In this document: positions 54,832 through 63,971 of the stretch, piece after piece
Layout of the letters: each line of letters opens with the position of its first letter
Numbering within the stretch: the stretch's first letter is position 1
NCBI GenBank assembly: GCA_050184115.1
Contig: JBFXAQ010000003.1
Location: 248,001 to 312,000 of the forward strand
DNA length: 64,000 nt
Origin: JACKNG01 sp050184115
Lineage (GTDB): Bacteria; Pseudomonadota; Gammaproteobacteria; Ga0077536
Direction of reading: 5' to 3'
The notes under the pieces: generated by a model
The model's database searches: none
What the model was told of the DNA's origin: nothing
Seen by the model: the letters and a program-made list of their open reading frames with translations, nothing else
Translations under genes and position numbers: made by a program

Positions 54832-54927
54832 TAATCGGGGACAGACCACGATTGTCCGTTCGGTCGCGCTGAAGACGTTCGCTCGTCCGCCAGTCGCATT
54901 AATCGGGGTCTGTCCCCGATTAATGCG
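54832..54927. repeat. Inverted repeats of the GGGGACAGACC family
   Basis: TAATCGGGGACAGACC near 54832-54847 and a palindrome at 54895-54927 with arms CGCATTAATCGGGG and CCCCGATTAATGCG. It is related to the hairpin at 21858-21943 and lies between the hydratase and the serine hydrolase genes. Confidence 0.88.
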
Positions 54928-54972
54928 ATTAATGCCCCCTCCCCCCGCGCCCGGTACGCCGGCCGCTGACCC

Positions 54973-54978
54973 TATACT
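54973..54978 (+). promoter_or_regulatory. Candidate -10 box TATACT
   Basis: TATACT 71 bases before the serine-hydrolase start, in the context CCCTATACTTGCGTC. Follows the repeat block. No -35 box found. Confidence 0.33.
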
Positions 54979-55048
54979 TGCGTCATGGCCGCACCGGGGA
55001 GCATGGGCGCGGCCGTGTCTGATCACCATCGCACACGAGGGGAATTCC

Positions 55049-56239
55049 ATGGCCGCCAAGCCCAAGTCCGCCGCTTTCGATACCGCCGCCCGCCAGGGCT
55101 TCGACCCGCAACGCCTCGTCCGCGTGCAGGAGTACATCGACCGCGACATCGCCGAAGGCCGCTGCCACGGCGTGCGCATGATGGTCGCGCGCCGCGGCGA
55201 GGTCGTGCTCGACCTCACCGCCGGTCACGCCGACCGCGCCGCCGGCCGGGCCATGGCCGCCGACAGCGTGTTCGCCACCATGTCGGTGGCCAAGCAGTTC
55301 ACCAACGTGCTGGCGCTGTCGCTGGTCGAGCGCGGCCTGCTCAAGCTGCACGCACCGGTCGAGGAACTCATTCCGGGCTTTGGCACGCTGGGCAAGGACA
55401 AGGTCAACCTCTACCAGCTGCTCACCCATACCAGCGGCATCATGTCGGCGATCCCGCCGGTGCCGTCCGAGGTGCTGTGCAACATCGACAAGCTCGTCGA
55501 GTTCGCCTGCGGACTGCCGCTCGAATCGCAGCCGGGCGAGCGGGTGAATTACTCCATCCTGCTCGGCCACAGCATCATCGCCGCGCTGTGCCTGCGCGCC
55601 GACGGCCGCGGGCGCAGCTATGCGCAGATGCTCGATGATGAGATCTTCGCCCCGCTCGGCATGACCAGCACCGCGCTCGGCGCGCGCGCCGACCTGCAGG
55701 GCCGGCTGTGCCCGGTGAAGGTGTCCTACGAGAACATTCCCGCCCTGCTGCCGCCGGCGGCGGTCGAGGGCATCGGCACCCTGCTCGTGCGGCCGGGCTG
55801 CGAGATCCCGGGCGGCGGCTGCGTGACCAGCGTGCAGGACGTGCACCGCTTCGCCGAGATGCTGCGGCGGGGTGGCGAACTCGACGGCGCGCGCATCCTG
55901 TCGCCGGCGATGATCGATTTCTGCACCCGCAACCACACCGGCTCCCTGCGCAACGTGCTGTTCGACATGTGGATCGGCACGCGCGGCTGGATCGAGTACC
56001 CGGCGAACATCGGCTGCGGTTTCTTCATGCGCGGCGAAGGCAACCTGCCCGGCCTGTTCAGCGTGATGAACTCGCCGCGCACCTTCGGCGGTTTCGGCGC
56101 GGGTTCCACCGGCTTCACCGTCGACCCGGAACGCGAACTGACGCTCGCCTTCCTCTCCACCGGCCTGATGGAAGACAGCTATCACTTCGAGCGCATGGGC
56201 ACGGTGGCAAACCTGGTGCTGGCGGCGCTCACCGAGTGA
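55049..56239 (+). CDS. Serine hydrolase, class C beta-lactamase-like fold
   Basis: 396-residue member of the beta-lactamase/penicillin-binding esterase family (EstB/LpqH-like esterases). The SxxK catalytic motif is SVAKQF (near residue 76), and YSI in VNYSILLGH is the second motif; GAGSTGF near 355 may be the third. No signal peptide, so a cytoplasmic esterase is more likely than antibiotic resistance. ATG at 55049 follows GAGGGGA. Confidence 0.87.
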   Translation: MAAKPKSAAFDTAARQGFDPQRLVRVQEYIDRDIAEGRCHGVRMMVARRGEVVLDLTAGHADRAAGRAMAADSVFATMSVAKQFTNVLALSLVERGLLKLHAPVEELIPGFGTLGKDKVNLYQLLTHTSGIMSAIPPVPSEVLCNIDKLVEFACGLPLESQPGERVNYSILLGHSIIAALCLRADGRGRSYAQMLDDEIFAPLGMTSTALGARADLQGRLCPVKVSYENIPALLPPAAVEGIGTLLVRPGCEIPGGGCVTSVQDVHRFAEMLRRGGELDGARILSPAMIDFCTRNHTGSLRNVLFDMWIGTRGWIEYPANIGCGFFMRGEGNLPGLFSVMNSPRTFGGFGAGSTGFTVDPERELTLAFLSTGLMEDSYHFERMGTVANLVLAALTE

Positions 56240-56289
56240 AGCGCCAGGACTTCATGCCGATCGGGGCGCCCTGACCGCCCACCTGGCGC

Positions 56290-56757
56290 ATGGACGTCAC
56301 CCTGCTCGGCCTGCTCGCGGCCAGCGTCGCGCTGGCCGCCCTACTGTTTCACGTCTTCGTGGTCCGGCGCGAACGCGATCTCGGTGGCCAGGGCAAGGCC
56401 GGCCTGATCGCCGTGCTCGGCATCCTCGTCCCGGTTCTCGTGCTCGCCCTGTGGCACCAGTCGCAGGCCAAGGGGCGCCTGCAAGCACTCGGCTTCGCAA
56501 TCGCCCCCGCACTCGGCGCGAGCGTCGGCGCGGCCGTGGGCGGCGGCGATCCGCCGACATGGCTGTTCGCGCTCGAAGACGACGGCCGGACCCTGCTCGA
56601 CTTCTACCGCGCGCGCGGCAACCGCCCAGGCTGGACCCTCGCCGCCGAGACACCCGGACGGCTGGTGCTCGAGCGCGACGGGTCGCGCATGAGCGTGCAG
56701 GTCGGCGACGAGCATGCCGTGTTCGTGCTCGAACCCGCCGCGCCGGATCGCGGCTGA
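56290..56757 (+). CDS. Membrane-anchored protein of unknown function
   Basis: 155 residues with two N-terminal hydrophobic spans (LLGLLAASVALAALLFHVFVV and AVLGILVPVLVLALW), a glycine/alanine-rich linker and a soluble beta-rich C terminus (ETPGRLVLERDGSRMSVQVG). No family recognised. Confidence 0.6.
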   Translation: MDVTLLGLLAASVALAALLFHVFVVRRERDLGGQGKAGLIAVLGILVPVLVLALWHQSQAKGRLQALGFAIAPALGASVGAAVGGGDPPTWLFALEDDGRTLLDFYRARGNRPGWTLAAETPGRLVLERDGSRMSVQVGDEHAVFVLEPAAPDRG

Positions 56758-56810
56758 GCGCGCCCGGCGCTTGCGCGTGGCGGCGCGGGCGGGCCGCGAC
56801 GCACGCCGTC

Positions 56811-57641
56811 TCAGCGTTCGCCGAGGCGATAGATGGCGGTGTGCCGCACCCGCATCACGGGTTCGCGCCCCGTGATGAAGACGTCGAACTCGGCGTAGTC
56901 GTTGCCCTTGCGGGTGCTGAGTTCGAGCACTGCCGCGCGTACTTCCAGCGTCTCGCCGAGGCGCGCAAGGCCGAGGTGCATCACCTCGCTCGCGGTGTGG
57001 ATCCAGGGGCCGAGCGCGATCGAGCGATCGACCACGTAGTTCGCCTGGCGCAGCAGCCAGGCCGGGTGCTGGACGTCGCCGTAGCAGGCGAGTCCGGCGT
57101 CGCCGGCGGCGACGGCGAAGGCACGTGCCTCGTCCACCGTCTGCGTGCATTCGAAGCTGCCGAGCAGGCCGAGCGCGGCCAGCGCCGCGGGCGTGGCGGG
57201 AATGCGCGGTGACGGCATCGCGGCCCGCGCCGGCGGCGCGGCATCGTCGCCCCGCTCGGCCGGGTAGCGCGCGCTGCCGAGCGCGCAGACTTCGCCGGCC
57301 GGGTTCCGCGCCTCGAGTTCGAAGACCGTCACGCCGTCGACACGCGCGCCGACCGTGGCCGTGACGGTGACCGTCTCGCCTTCGTAGATGGGCCGGCGCA
57401 GGCGCACGCTGCTCGCGCCGCGGGCGAGGAAGTCGGCGCCGAGCGCGGCGACGACCGGGTGCAGCAGGTAGCCGTAGGTGGTGACGCCGGGCACCAGCCC
57501 GCCGCCGAAACCGTAGCGCTGCGCGGTGCCGTCCTCGTGGATGGCGTTGCCGCTGTCGACGGCATCGTTGTAGGCCTCGACCCGCCAGGCCGGCAGGTTC
57601 GTACCCGGCGCGAATTCGCGCGCTGAAATCGCCTCGCTCAT
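56811..57641 (-). CDS. MaoC-like double-hotdog dehydratase
   Basis: 276 residues with two hotdog-type halves; the N-terminal half has AIHEDGTAQRYGFGGGLVPG, resembling the MaoC catalytic region (D...H pattern), and the second half QHPAWLLRQANYVVDRSIAL. Likely an acyl-CoA hydratase or thioesterase-like protein. ATG at 57641 follows GGGAGG. Confidence 0.75.
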   Translation of the reverse strand: MSEAISAREFAPGTNLPAWRVEAYNDAVDSGNAIHEDGTAQRYGFGGGLVPGVTTYGYLLHPVVAALGADFLARGASSVRLRRPIYEGETVTVTATVGARVDGVTVFELEARNPAGEVCALGSARYPAERGDDAAPPARAAMPSPRIPATPAALAALGLLGSFECTQTVDEARAFAVAAGDAGLACYGDVQHPAWLLRQANYVVDRSIALGPWIHTASEVMHLGLARLGETLEVRAAVLELSTRKGNDYAEFDVFITGREPVMRVRHTAIYRLGER

Positions 57642-57797
57642 GCGGTTGTCCTCCCGTGCTGTGCGCGACACGATACCGAATCCGCGCAACGCTGGCGCCC
57701 CGGTGTGGGCGGCGCGGGGTTCGGCGGCATTGCGGCCGACGTTCAACCGCCGTCGACGCGCCCCGCGCGCCTGCAGTCACGATCACGGAGCCCGCAC

Positions 57798-58193
57798 GTG
57801 CCCCTGCCCTACCTCCTCGGCTGGTTGCTGCTCGCCCTCGTCGCCATCGCCAACGGTGCGCTGCGCGAACGGACCTACGGCCGCCGGATGACCGAGCGCG
57901 GCGCGCACCAGCTCTCGACCCTGCTCGCCGCGCTGGCGGTGGCGGGCGTGACCTCGCTGCTGGTGCGAAGCTGGCCGCTGGCCGACGTCGCGGCGGCGCT
58001 GCGGGTCGGTGGCGGCTGGCTCGTCATGACCGTGGTCTTCGAGTTCGGCTTCGGCCACTGGGTCGCCGGGCATTCCTGGCGCCGCCTGCGGGCGGACTAC
58101 GACCTCCGCCGCGGCCGCGTGTGGGGCCTGTTCCTGCTGTGGCTGGCGTTGCTGCCGGCCCTGCTGCACCTGGCCGGGGAGCATGCGGGATGA
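57798..58193 (+). CDS. Small membrane protein of unknown function
   Basis: 131 residues with four hydrophobic spans (LLGWLLLALVAIANGAL, LLAALAVAGVTSLLV, WLVMTVVFEFGFGHWVAG, LFLLWLALLPALLHLAG). GTG at 57798 has GGAG seven bases upstream. No recognised family. Confidence 0.65.
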   Translation: MPLPYLLGWLLLALVAIANGALRERTYGRRMTERGAHQLSTLLAALAVAGVTSLLVRSWPLADVAAALRVGGGWLVMTVVFEFGFGHWVAGHSWRRLRADYDLRRGRVWGLFLLWLALLPALLHLAGEHAG

Positions 58194-58308
58194 TAGCGAG
58201 CGCGCCGCGCCTCCGCCGCGCGCTGGCCAGCCGCGTTTGACCCGCGCGCGCACGCGCCATCCAATACCCGCAGCGCGCCGCCCGTCACGCGGCCAGGAGC
58301 AAGCGAGC

Positions 58309-58701
58309 ATGTCCCAATCCACTGTCATCGCCACCTGGCACCGCCTCGTCGAGACCGGCGATGTCGCCGCCCTGCACGATCTGCTGGCCGAGGACGCGGT
58401 GTTCCACTCGCCGGTCGTACACACCCCGCAGCGCGGTCGCGCGATCGTCGAACGCTACCTCGCTGCCGCGTTCACGGTGCTGGTCAACCCGAGCTTCCAT
58501 TACGTGCGCGAAGTCGTCGGCGAGCGTGACGCCGTGCTCGAGTTCGAGGTCGAGATCGACGGTCTGCACGTCAACGGCGTCGACATGCTGCGCTGGAACG
58601 CGGACGGTCGCATCGTCGACTTCAAGGTGATGGTGCGCCCGCTCAAGGCCATCAACCTCGTCCATCAGAAGATGGCGGCGATGCTGGCGGCAGCGTCGTA
58701 G
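58309..58701 (+). CDS. SnoaL/NTF2-like protein
   Basis: 130 residues with the NTF2-like fold: ATWHRLVETGDVAALHDLLA, EDAVFHSPVVHTPQRGR and VNGVDMLRWNADGRIVDFKV. ATG at 58309 follows AGGAG. A third SnoaL-like gene in the window; role unknown. Confidence 0.83.
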   Translation: MSQSTVIATWHRLVETGDVAALHDLLAEDAVFHSPVVHTPQRGRAIVERYLAAAFTVLVNPSFHYVREVVGERDAVLEFEVEIDGLHVNGVDMLRWNADGRIVDFKVMVRPLKAINLVHQKMAAMLAAAS

Positions 58702-58718
58702 GCGAGCGCATCCAGGCG

Positions 58719-60587
58719 ATGACCGCCGCGCGCACGGAACCCGAGCGAACGGCCGGCCTGGCCACGCTTGCCGCGCTGCTCGTACTGCTCCCCGCGATGG
58801 CGGCGCGCGCCGCGCCCGATGCGGTGACGCTGTGGACGGCGGCCGAGTTCCACGTTACGGAGGAGTCCGCCGCGCGGCCACCGCGCGGCGACGACGCCTG
58901 GCAGCCGGCCACCTCGGCGCGCGACTTCGCCCTTGGCCTGACGGACGCGGTGCTCTGGCTCCGCCTGCGCTGGCCGGCCGCGCTGGCTGACGTCGATGCG
59001 CCGCGGCTGGTGATCGACAACCCCATCCTCGACCGCATCGACCTCTACCGCGAAGGCGCGGACGGCGCCGTCCACCAGGTGAGCGGCGACGGCGTCGCCT
59101 ACGCCGCGCGAGCCGCGCGCGAACGCCTGCACGTGTTCCCGTTGCCCGGCATCGCGCCCGGCGACGCCGTCCTCCTGCGCATCGCGAGCGCGAGCCCGAT
59201 CCGCTTCGACGGTCGCCTCACCGGCGCCGCCGCGCTGGCCCGCGCGGAGGCCGCGCATGCGCTGCGCATCGGTTCCTTCTACGGCCTCATGCTGGGCCTG
59301 CTGCTCTACAACCTCGTCCTGGCCATCGCCTCACCGCTGCCGAGCATGCCCTGGTACCTCGGCTGGCTGGTCTCGGCGACTGCCGTTCGCGGCGTGCTCG
59401 ACGGCCTGCCGACGACGCTGTTGCCATGGGCTGGCTGGCCGGCGGTGGCGAACGTCGCCGGCATCCTCATCGGCTACGCCACGCTCGTCACCGGCACCCT
59501 GTTCTGCCGTGCCTTTCTCGATGCGCCCCGCCATGCGCCGCGCTTCGCGCAGGTGCTGCGGCTGCACGTTCTCGCCTGTCTCGGCGCGGCCCTGCTCACC
59601 CCCGTGCTCGATCCGTTCGCCGCGCAATACCTGCTCTACGGCCTGATCGCGGCAACCCTGGTTCTGCTGGGAACGACCGTCGCCTGCCTGCTGGTGCGCG
59701 GCCTGCGCCAGGCCAAGTTCCTCGCCCTGACCTTCGTCGCCCTGGCCAGCGGCATCGGCACCTGGGCGTTGCGCGGTGCCGGCGTCATCGAGGCCGCCGC
59801 GATCGGACCCTACGTCATGCATCTCGGCATGGCCTTCGAAGCGGTGCTGCTGTCCTTCGCCATGGCGGATCGCATCCGCACGCTGCAAGGCGAACGTACG
59901 CAGGCCGAGCAGCGTCTGCGCGGCGCTCAGGAACGTTTCTCCGCCGCGCTGCTGCGTGCCCAGGACCGCGAACGCCGGCGGCTCGCCGCTGAGCTGCACG
60001 ACGGCGTCGGCCAGAACGCGCTCGCCATGAAGGCGCGCCTCGAACGCTGGGCCGCGCGCGGTGCCGAGCCCGGCGCACTCCACGAAGGCGCGCAGTTGAT
60101 GGCCGACGTGGTCGACGAGATCCGCGGCGTCGCGCACCACCTGCACCCGGCCATGCTCACCCGCCTCGGGCTCGCCCGCGCGCTGGCGCGCCTGTTCGAA
60201 CCGCTGGCGGCGGAAGGGCTCACCGTCGACCTGCGGGACTATGCGCCGGGCGACGGGCCGCTGCCCCGCGGCGAGCAGGCCCTCATGATCTACCGTATCG
60301 TGCAGGAGGCGGTGAACAACATCCGCAAGCACGCCGGCGCCGGCCGCGTGCGACTTGCCGCACGGTGCGACGACGGCGGCTTGTCGCTGGTGGTCGAGGA
60401 CGATGGCCGCGGCCTGCCGCCCGCCGGCATGGCCGCCGGACTCGGCCTCGACACGATGCACGAACGCGCGCGGCTGATCGGTGCCACGCTCGACATCGGT
60501 CCGGCCACGGGTCGTGGTACGCGGGTCGCGCTGCACCTCGCGCGATCGCGCTTCGAGGAGGGGAGCGATGAAGGTCCTGCTGGTTGA
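58719..60587 (+). CDS. Sensor histidine kinase with 7TMR-DISM sensor
   Basis: 622 residues: N-terminal signal or first helix, an extracellular beta domain (7TMR-DISMED2-like, about 35-175), seven helices (about 182-385), a coiled-coil linker and a HisKA_3 domain with the phosphoacceptor His427 in RLAAELHDGVGQ. The ATPase domain shows EAVNNIRKHA and VVEDDGRGLPP. A NarX/DegS-type kinase sensing an external ligand. It overlaps the response-regulator gene by 20 bases, so they form a pair. Confidence 0.9.
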   Translation: MTAARTEPERTAGLATLAALLVLLPAMAARAAPDAVTLWTAAEFHVTEESAARPPRGDDAWQPATSARDFALGLTDAVLWLRLRWPAALADVDAPRLVIDNPILDRIDLYREGADGAVHQVSGDGVAYAARAARERLHVFPLPGIAPGDAVLLRIASASPIRFDGRLTGAAALARAEAAHALRIGSFYGLMLGLLLYNLVLAIASPLPSMPWYLGWLVSATAVRGVLDGLPTTLLPWAGWPAVANVAGILIGYATLVTGTLFCRAFLDAPRHAPRFAQVLRLHVLACLGAALLTPVLDPFAAQYLLYGLIAATLVLLGTTVACLLVRGLRQAKFLALTFVALASGIGTWALRGAGVIEAAAIGPYVMHLGMAFEAVLLSFAMADRIRTLQGERTQAEQRLRGAQERFSAALLRAQDRERRRLAAELHDGVGQNALAMKARLERWAARGAEPGALHEGAQLMADVVDEIRGVAHHLHPAMLTRLGLARALARLFEPLAAEGLTVDLRDYAPGDGPLPRGEQALMIYRIVQEAVNNIRKHAGAGRVRLAARCDDGGLSLVVEDDGRGLPPAGMAAGLGLDTMHERARLIGATLDIGPATGRGTRVALHLARSRFEEGSDEGPAG

Positions 60588-61209
60588 CGATCACCCCATC
60601 TTTCGCCGCGGCGTGCGCGAGATCCTGCAGGAGCGCCCGGAGATCGCCAGTGTCGCCGAGGCCGAGGACGGCGCCGCGGCGTTGCACCAGCTGCGCGTCG
60701 CCGAACCCGACCTCGCCGTCTTCGACATCGCCCTGCCCGGCCACGACGGTCTCGAACTGGTCGCCTGGTGTCGCGACCATGCGCCAGGCGTCGAGTGCAT
60801 CCTGCTGACGATGTACGACGACCCGGAGTACCTCGAGCGGGCGCTCGAACTCGGCGTGCGCGGCTACCTGCTCAAGGACGACACCGAGAGCGAACTCGAC
60901 CGCTGCCTCGAAACCGTGCTCGAGGGCGAGGTCTACGTCAGCCCGCGCTTCGGCCGCGTGCGCGGCGCCCTGCGACCGCCACCGGACCCGCGCGCCGAAC
61001 GGATGATCGCCACCCTGTCGCCGGCCCAGCGCGCGGTGCTGGCGCGTGTCGCGCGCTTCATGACCAACCGCGAGATCGCCGCCGAGCTCGGCCTGAGCCA
61101 CCGCACGGTCGAGAACCATCGCGCGCACATCGCCACGCGCCTCGGTCTCGAAGGCGCCAACGCCCTGCTGCGCTTCGCCGCCCAGCATGCCGCGTGGCTC
61201 GGGGACTGA
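60568..61209 (+). CDS. NarL/LuxR-type response regulator
   Basis: 213 residues. The receiver has the acidic pair VDDHP, phosphoacceptor Asp53 (FDIALPG) and Lys near residue 103 (YLLKDD). The C-terminal LuxR-type helix-turn-helix is TNREIAAELGLSHRTVENHR. It follows GAGGAGGGGAG and overlaps the kinase. Target genes cannot be inferred. Confidence 0.93.
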   Translation: MKVLLVDDHPIFRRGVREILQERPEIASVAEAEDGAAALHQLRVAEPDLAVFDIALPGHDGLELVAWCRDHAPGVECILLTMYDDPEYLERALELGVRGYLLKDDTESELDRCLETVLEGEVYVSPRFGRVRGALRPPPDPRAERMIATLSPAQRAVLARVARFMTNREIAAELGLSHRTVENHRAHIATRLGLEGANALLRFAAQHAAWLGD

Positions 61210-61537
61210 CACGCGCCGTCAACGGAAATGACAGCCCTGGCGTCGGCGCGGCCACCGCCGGCCACGTGCGCAGGCGCGGGCGACCCGGCCTGCGCGAAGG
61301 CACGCATCCCGCCTGAGTAGATCTGCTCACCGACCACGCGACTGCACCCACGCGCGACGCGCGGGCGTGTCCGGCATTTTTACAGTGACACGCGGGAATC
61401 GCGTCCGCGGCGCTGCGTGGCGACCCTGGGACCGCGGCGATTCAAGGCGTAGACGAAACTGGCCCGCTCTTTGCTGCATGTCAGCCCGGCGGCCGGCCGC
61501 GGGCCCGCGCTGTCGTCACGACATCGAGGATTTCACC
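61210..61537. other. Intergenic region with a sigma-54-like promoter
   Basis: 328-base leader of the LamG PEP-CTERM gene. Besides the sigma-54-like site at 61460-61475 there is a GC-rich inverted segment (CACGCGCGACGCGCGGGCGTG, near 61351-61371). No gene was seen. Confidence 0.55.
61460..61475 (+). promoter_or_regulatory. Sigma-54-like promoter for the LamG PEP-CTERM gene
   Basis: TGGCCCGCTCTTTGCT matches the -24/-12 consensus TGGCAC-N5-TTGC with a single deviation; GG and GC dinucleotides are separated by exactly ten bases. It lies 62 bases before the start codon. Sigma-54 control of PEP-CTERM genes via PrsR is known in other bacteria. Confidence 0.65.
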
Positions 61538-62383
61538 ATGCGCGACTCGCTTCGAGCCTTACTCTTGCCGGCGCTCCTGCTGTTCGGCATCGCGGCGCCG
61601 GCCGGCGCCACCACCATCGCCTACTGGAACTTCGCCGAGGGCACGCCGGGTGCGATCGCGAGCGGCACGAACGCGGTCATCGACCTGTCCGGCAACGGCC
61701 ACCACGGCACGCCCTTCGGTGGCCCGGTCTACGTCGCCACGGCAAACGACGTCGGTCTCGCCTTCGACGGCGTCAACGACCGCGTGTTCGTCGCCGACAG
61801 CGACGACTTCCGCGTGCGGAGCATCACCGTCGAGGCGACCTTGTCGCTCGCGGCGTTGTCGCTCGGCCAGTTCACCCTCGACCAGATCGTCTTTCGCGGT
61901 GATAACCGCGCCGGGCTCGATCCCTTCTACCTCGGCATCCGCGACGGCTACCTGCGCTTCCTGGTCGATTCGCTCGGCGCCGGCGCGGTGGCGATCGAAT
62001 CGCCCGATCGTCTCGCCGTCGGCGAGACCCTGCACGTGGCGGGCACGCTCGACGACCCCACCGGCGCGATGCGCCTGTACATCAACGGCAACGAGGTCGC
62101 GTCGACGACCACCGCGCTGCGCCCGGACGGCGCGTTGCTGCCAGGCCGGAACCCGGGACTCGGCATCGGCAACCTGCAGGACAACGGCAACCAGTACCTG
62201 CGCGGGGTGATCGACGATGCGCGCATCTCGGACGTCGTCCTCACCCCCGACCAGTTCCTCGGCGCCAGCGCCGGCGCCGTACCCGAACCGGCTTCGCTGG
62301 CGCTCACGCTGCTCGCGCTTGGTGGCGTCGCACGGCGGCGCCGGGCCCGCCCGTCGTCGCGGCGAGTCGCCGCGCGCAACTAA
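61538..62383 (+). CDS. LamG-like PEP-CTERM surface protein
   Basis: 281 residues: signal peptide (LLLPALLLFGIAAPAGA), a concanavalin-like/LamG jellyroll domain (TIAYWNFAEGTPG, IDLSGNGHHGTPFGG and FVADSDDFRVRSITVEATLS), and the sorting tail VPEPASLALTLLALGG with basic residues. Likely exported and anchored by an exosortase, possibly binding polysaccharide. GAGGAT precedes ATG 61538. Confidence 0.88.
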   Translation: MRDSLRALLLPALLLFGIAAPAGATTIAYWNFAEGTPGAIASGTNAVIDLSGNGHHGTPFGGPVYVATANDVGLAFDGVNDRVFVADSDDFRVRSITVEATLSLAALSLGQFTLDQIVFRGDNRAGLDPFYLGIRDGYLRFLVDSLGAGAVAIESPDRLAVGETLHVAGTLDDPTGAMRLYINGNEVASTTTALRPDGALLPGRNPGLGIGNLQDNGNQYLRGVIDDARISDVVLTPDQFLGASAGAVPEPASLALTLLALGGVARRRRARPSSRRVAARN

Positions 62384-62416
62384 CGGGTCAGTCGCCGCGC
62401 GACGGAAGCAACGAGC

Positions 62417-63109
62417 TCAGGGCGCGAGGCCGCTGTGGATGCGCGGCCCCGGCGGCTGCGCGGCGATGACCGCGGCTTCGAGGTCGAGCCATTCGTGCCA
62501 GCGCGCCTCGCGCAGCGCACGGCCGCCGACCATGTCGGCAAGGCGCAGGAAGACCGTGTAGTGGCCGCGCTCGGAGGCGCACAGACCGGCGAAGAACGCA
62601 GCCAGCTCGGCATCCTCGCCGTGCGCGGCGAGCAACTCGAACCGTTCGCAGGAACGGGCCTCGATCAACGCCGCGACCAGCAGGCGATCGAGCAGTTCGC
62701 GCGGACCATCGCCGCGCCTGACGCGTTCATGCAGGGCACTGGCGTAGGCGTTGCGATGGGCGCGCGGGATCGCCCCGCCACGTGCGGCGAGCAGCCGGGT
62801 GACGGCCTTGAGGTGCATCGCTTCGTCGGCGGTGATCGCGGCGAGGAGACCGACCCAGGCTTCGGCATGATCGTCGCGCGGCCAACGGTTGACGAGATCG
62901 AGCGCGTTGACCGCCGCCTTGCGTTCGAGCTGGGCGTGGTCGGCGAGGAGCGCCAGCGGTTCGGCCAGCGCCTGCGCGACCCAGGCCGGCGGGGTGGTGT
63001 AGCGCAGCGGTAGGGCCGCCTGCTTCCCGTTGGCGGTGGGTACGCCGGGCATGGCGTCGCCTGCCGGTTCGTCCGCAGGCGGGAGGGCGTTCGTGCGGTC
63101 GACCGTCAT
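62417..63109 (-). CDS. MiaE-like tRNA hydroxylase
   Basis: About 230 residues of the ferritin-like di-iron family hydroxylating the isopentenyl group of ms2io6A-37 in tRNA. The metal-ligand patterns are ADEAMHLKAV, EARSCERFELLA and SERGHYTVFLRLA. Upstream, the frame continues to 63328 but without homology; the start may be 63109 or the internal ATG at 63052. Function assignment is by family; an acquired variant is possible since the N-terminal part is longer than usual. Confidence 0.78.
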   Translation of the reverse strand: MTVDRTNALPPADEPAGDAMPGVPTANGKQAALPLRYTTPPAWVAQALAEPLALLADHAQLERKAAVNALDLVNRWPRDDHAEAWVGLLAAITADEAMHLKAVTRLLAARGGAIPRAHRNAYASALHERVRRGDGPRELLDRLLVAALIEARSCERFELLAAHGEDAELAAFFAGLCASERGHYTVFLRLADMVGGRALREARWHEWLDLEAAVIAAQPPGPRIHSGLAP

Positions 63110-63185
63110 CGTCGCCTGGGCTTGCTGTCGGCCGCCGAAACCGGCGCGCCCGCGGCGCCACCGGGCACCCGGGTACGCCGCTGGC

Positions 63186-63605
63186 TCACAGGCCGAGCTT
63201 GGCGCGGGCGCGGGCGATGCCGCCCTTGTATACGCCTTCGACCAGCTTGACGACGTCGGCCTCGGGCGCGCCGCGCGCGGTGAAGGTGCTCGACCAGGTG
63301 ACGCTGGCGCCGCCCTTGCCGTCGTCACGGATACGCACCGTCGACAGGTAGTCGGCGACCGGCAAGGGGCTGTCGTTGATGATGGCGTAGCTGAAGCTCA
63401 TGGTCGCGGCGTCGAGGCTCTCGAGACGCTCGACGATCTCACCGCCGGCGGTCAACGTGATGGTGCGCACGGCGCCGACGCCTTCGCCCTCGGTGGAGCA
63501 GCCGGCGATCATCTCGTTGGGCTCGACGCCGGCGAAGTTGCTCATCACGCGCCACACTTCGGCGGCGGGCGCGGCGACGGTCTCGGTCACGGATGCGGTG
63601 CTCAT
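63186..63605 (-). CDS. SRPBCC-family protein
   Basis: 139 residues of the START/polyketide-cyclase-like fold: VTETVAAPAAEVWRVMSNFA at the start and IVERLESLDAATMSFSYAII in the middle. Family members bind hydrophobic ligands or act as cyclases/dehydratases. ATG at 63605 follows GGGGAG. No specific function can be assigned. Confidence 0.84.
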   Translation of the reverse strand: MSTASVTETVAAPAAEVWRVMSNFAGVEPNEMIAGCSTEGEGVGAVRTITLTAGGEIVERLESLDAATMSFSYAIINDSPLPVADYLSTVRIRDDGKGGASVTWSSTFTARGAPEADVVKLVEGVYKGGIARARAKLGL

Positions 63606-63707
63606 GGATTCTCCCCGTTGTCGTCGTTGCAAAGGGCGCAAGTGTCCCCGATCTCGCCCCGCGCCGTCGACCCGCGAGCCGGTGCCGATGCATGGCATCA
63701 TGCGCCC

Positions 63708-63914
63708 ATGACCGACATCGACCCTGAAACGCTCGAACTCCGCCTCGCCTGGCTCGAGCGCACTGCCGAGGAACTCGGCGACATCGTCTACTGCCAGCAG
63801 CGCGAGATCGACCTGCTGCGCGAACGGCTCGCGCAGGCCGAACGCGCGCTGGCCGCGCGGCCGGGGGCGGAACGACCCACCGATGCCGCCGAGGAGCGGC
63901 CGCCGCATTATTAA
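63708..63914 (+). CDS. slyX: SlyX-like protein
   Basis: 68-residue coiled-coil protein, the usual length for SlyX, with LELRLAWLERTAEELGDIV and the characteristic ending PPHY. Function is poorly defined in the family. Divergent from the SRPBCC gene. Confidence 0.85.
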   Translation: MTDIDPETLELRLAWLERTAEELGDIVYCQQREIDLLRERLAQAERALAARPGAERPTDAAEERPPHY

Positions 63915-63956
63915 GCACGTGCCGGGCGTAAGCCGTGGCGGCTTTTCGCGCCTCGA

Positions 63957-63971
63957 CGGGGTCTGACCCCG
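63957..63971. repeat. Palindrome, GGGGTCTGACCCC family
   Basis: CGGGGTCTGACCCCG after slyX, the last copy of the family before the window ends. Confidence 0.88.

Noticed and set aside
55049..56239. Antibiotic-resistance beta-lactamase
   Set aside because: There is no signal peptide and the overall sequence is that of esterase-type serine hydrolases.
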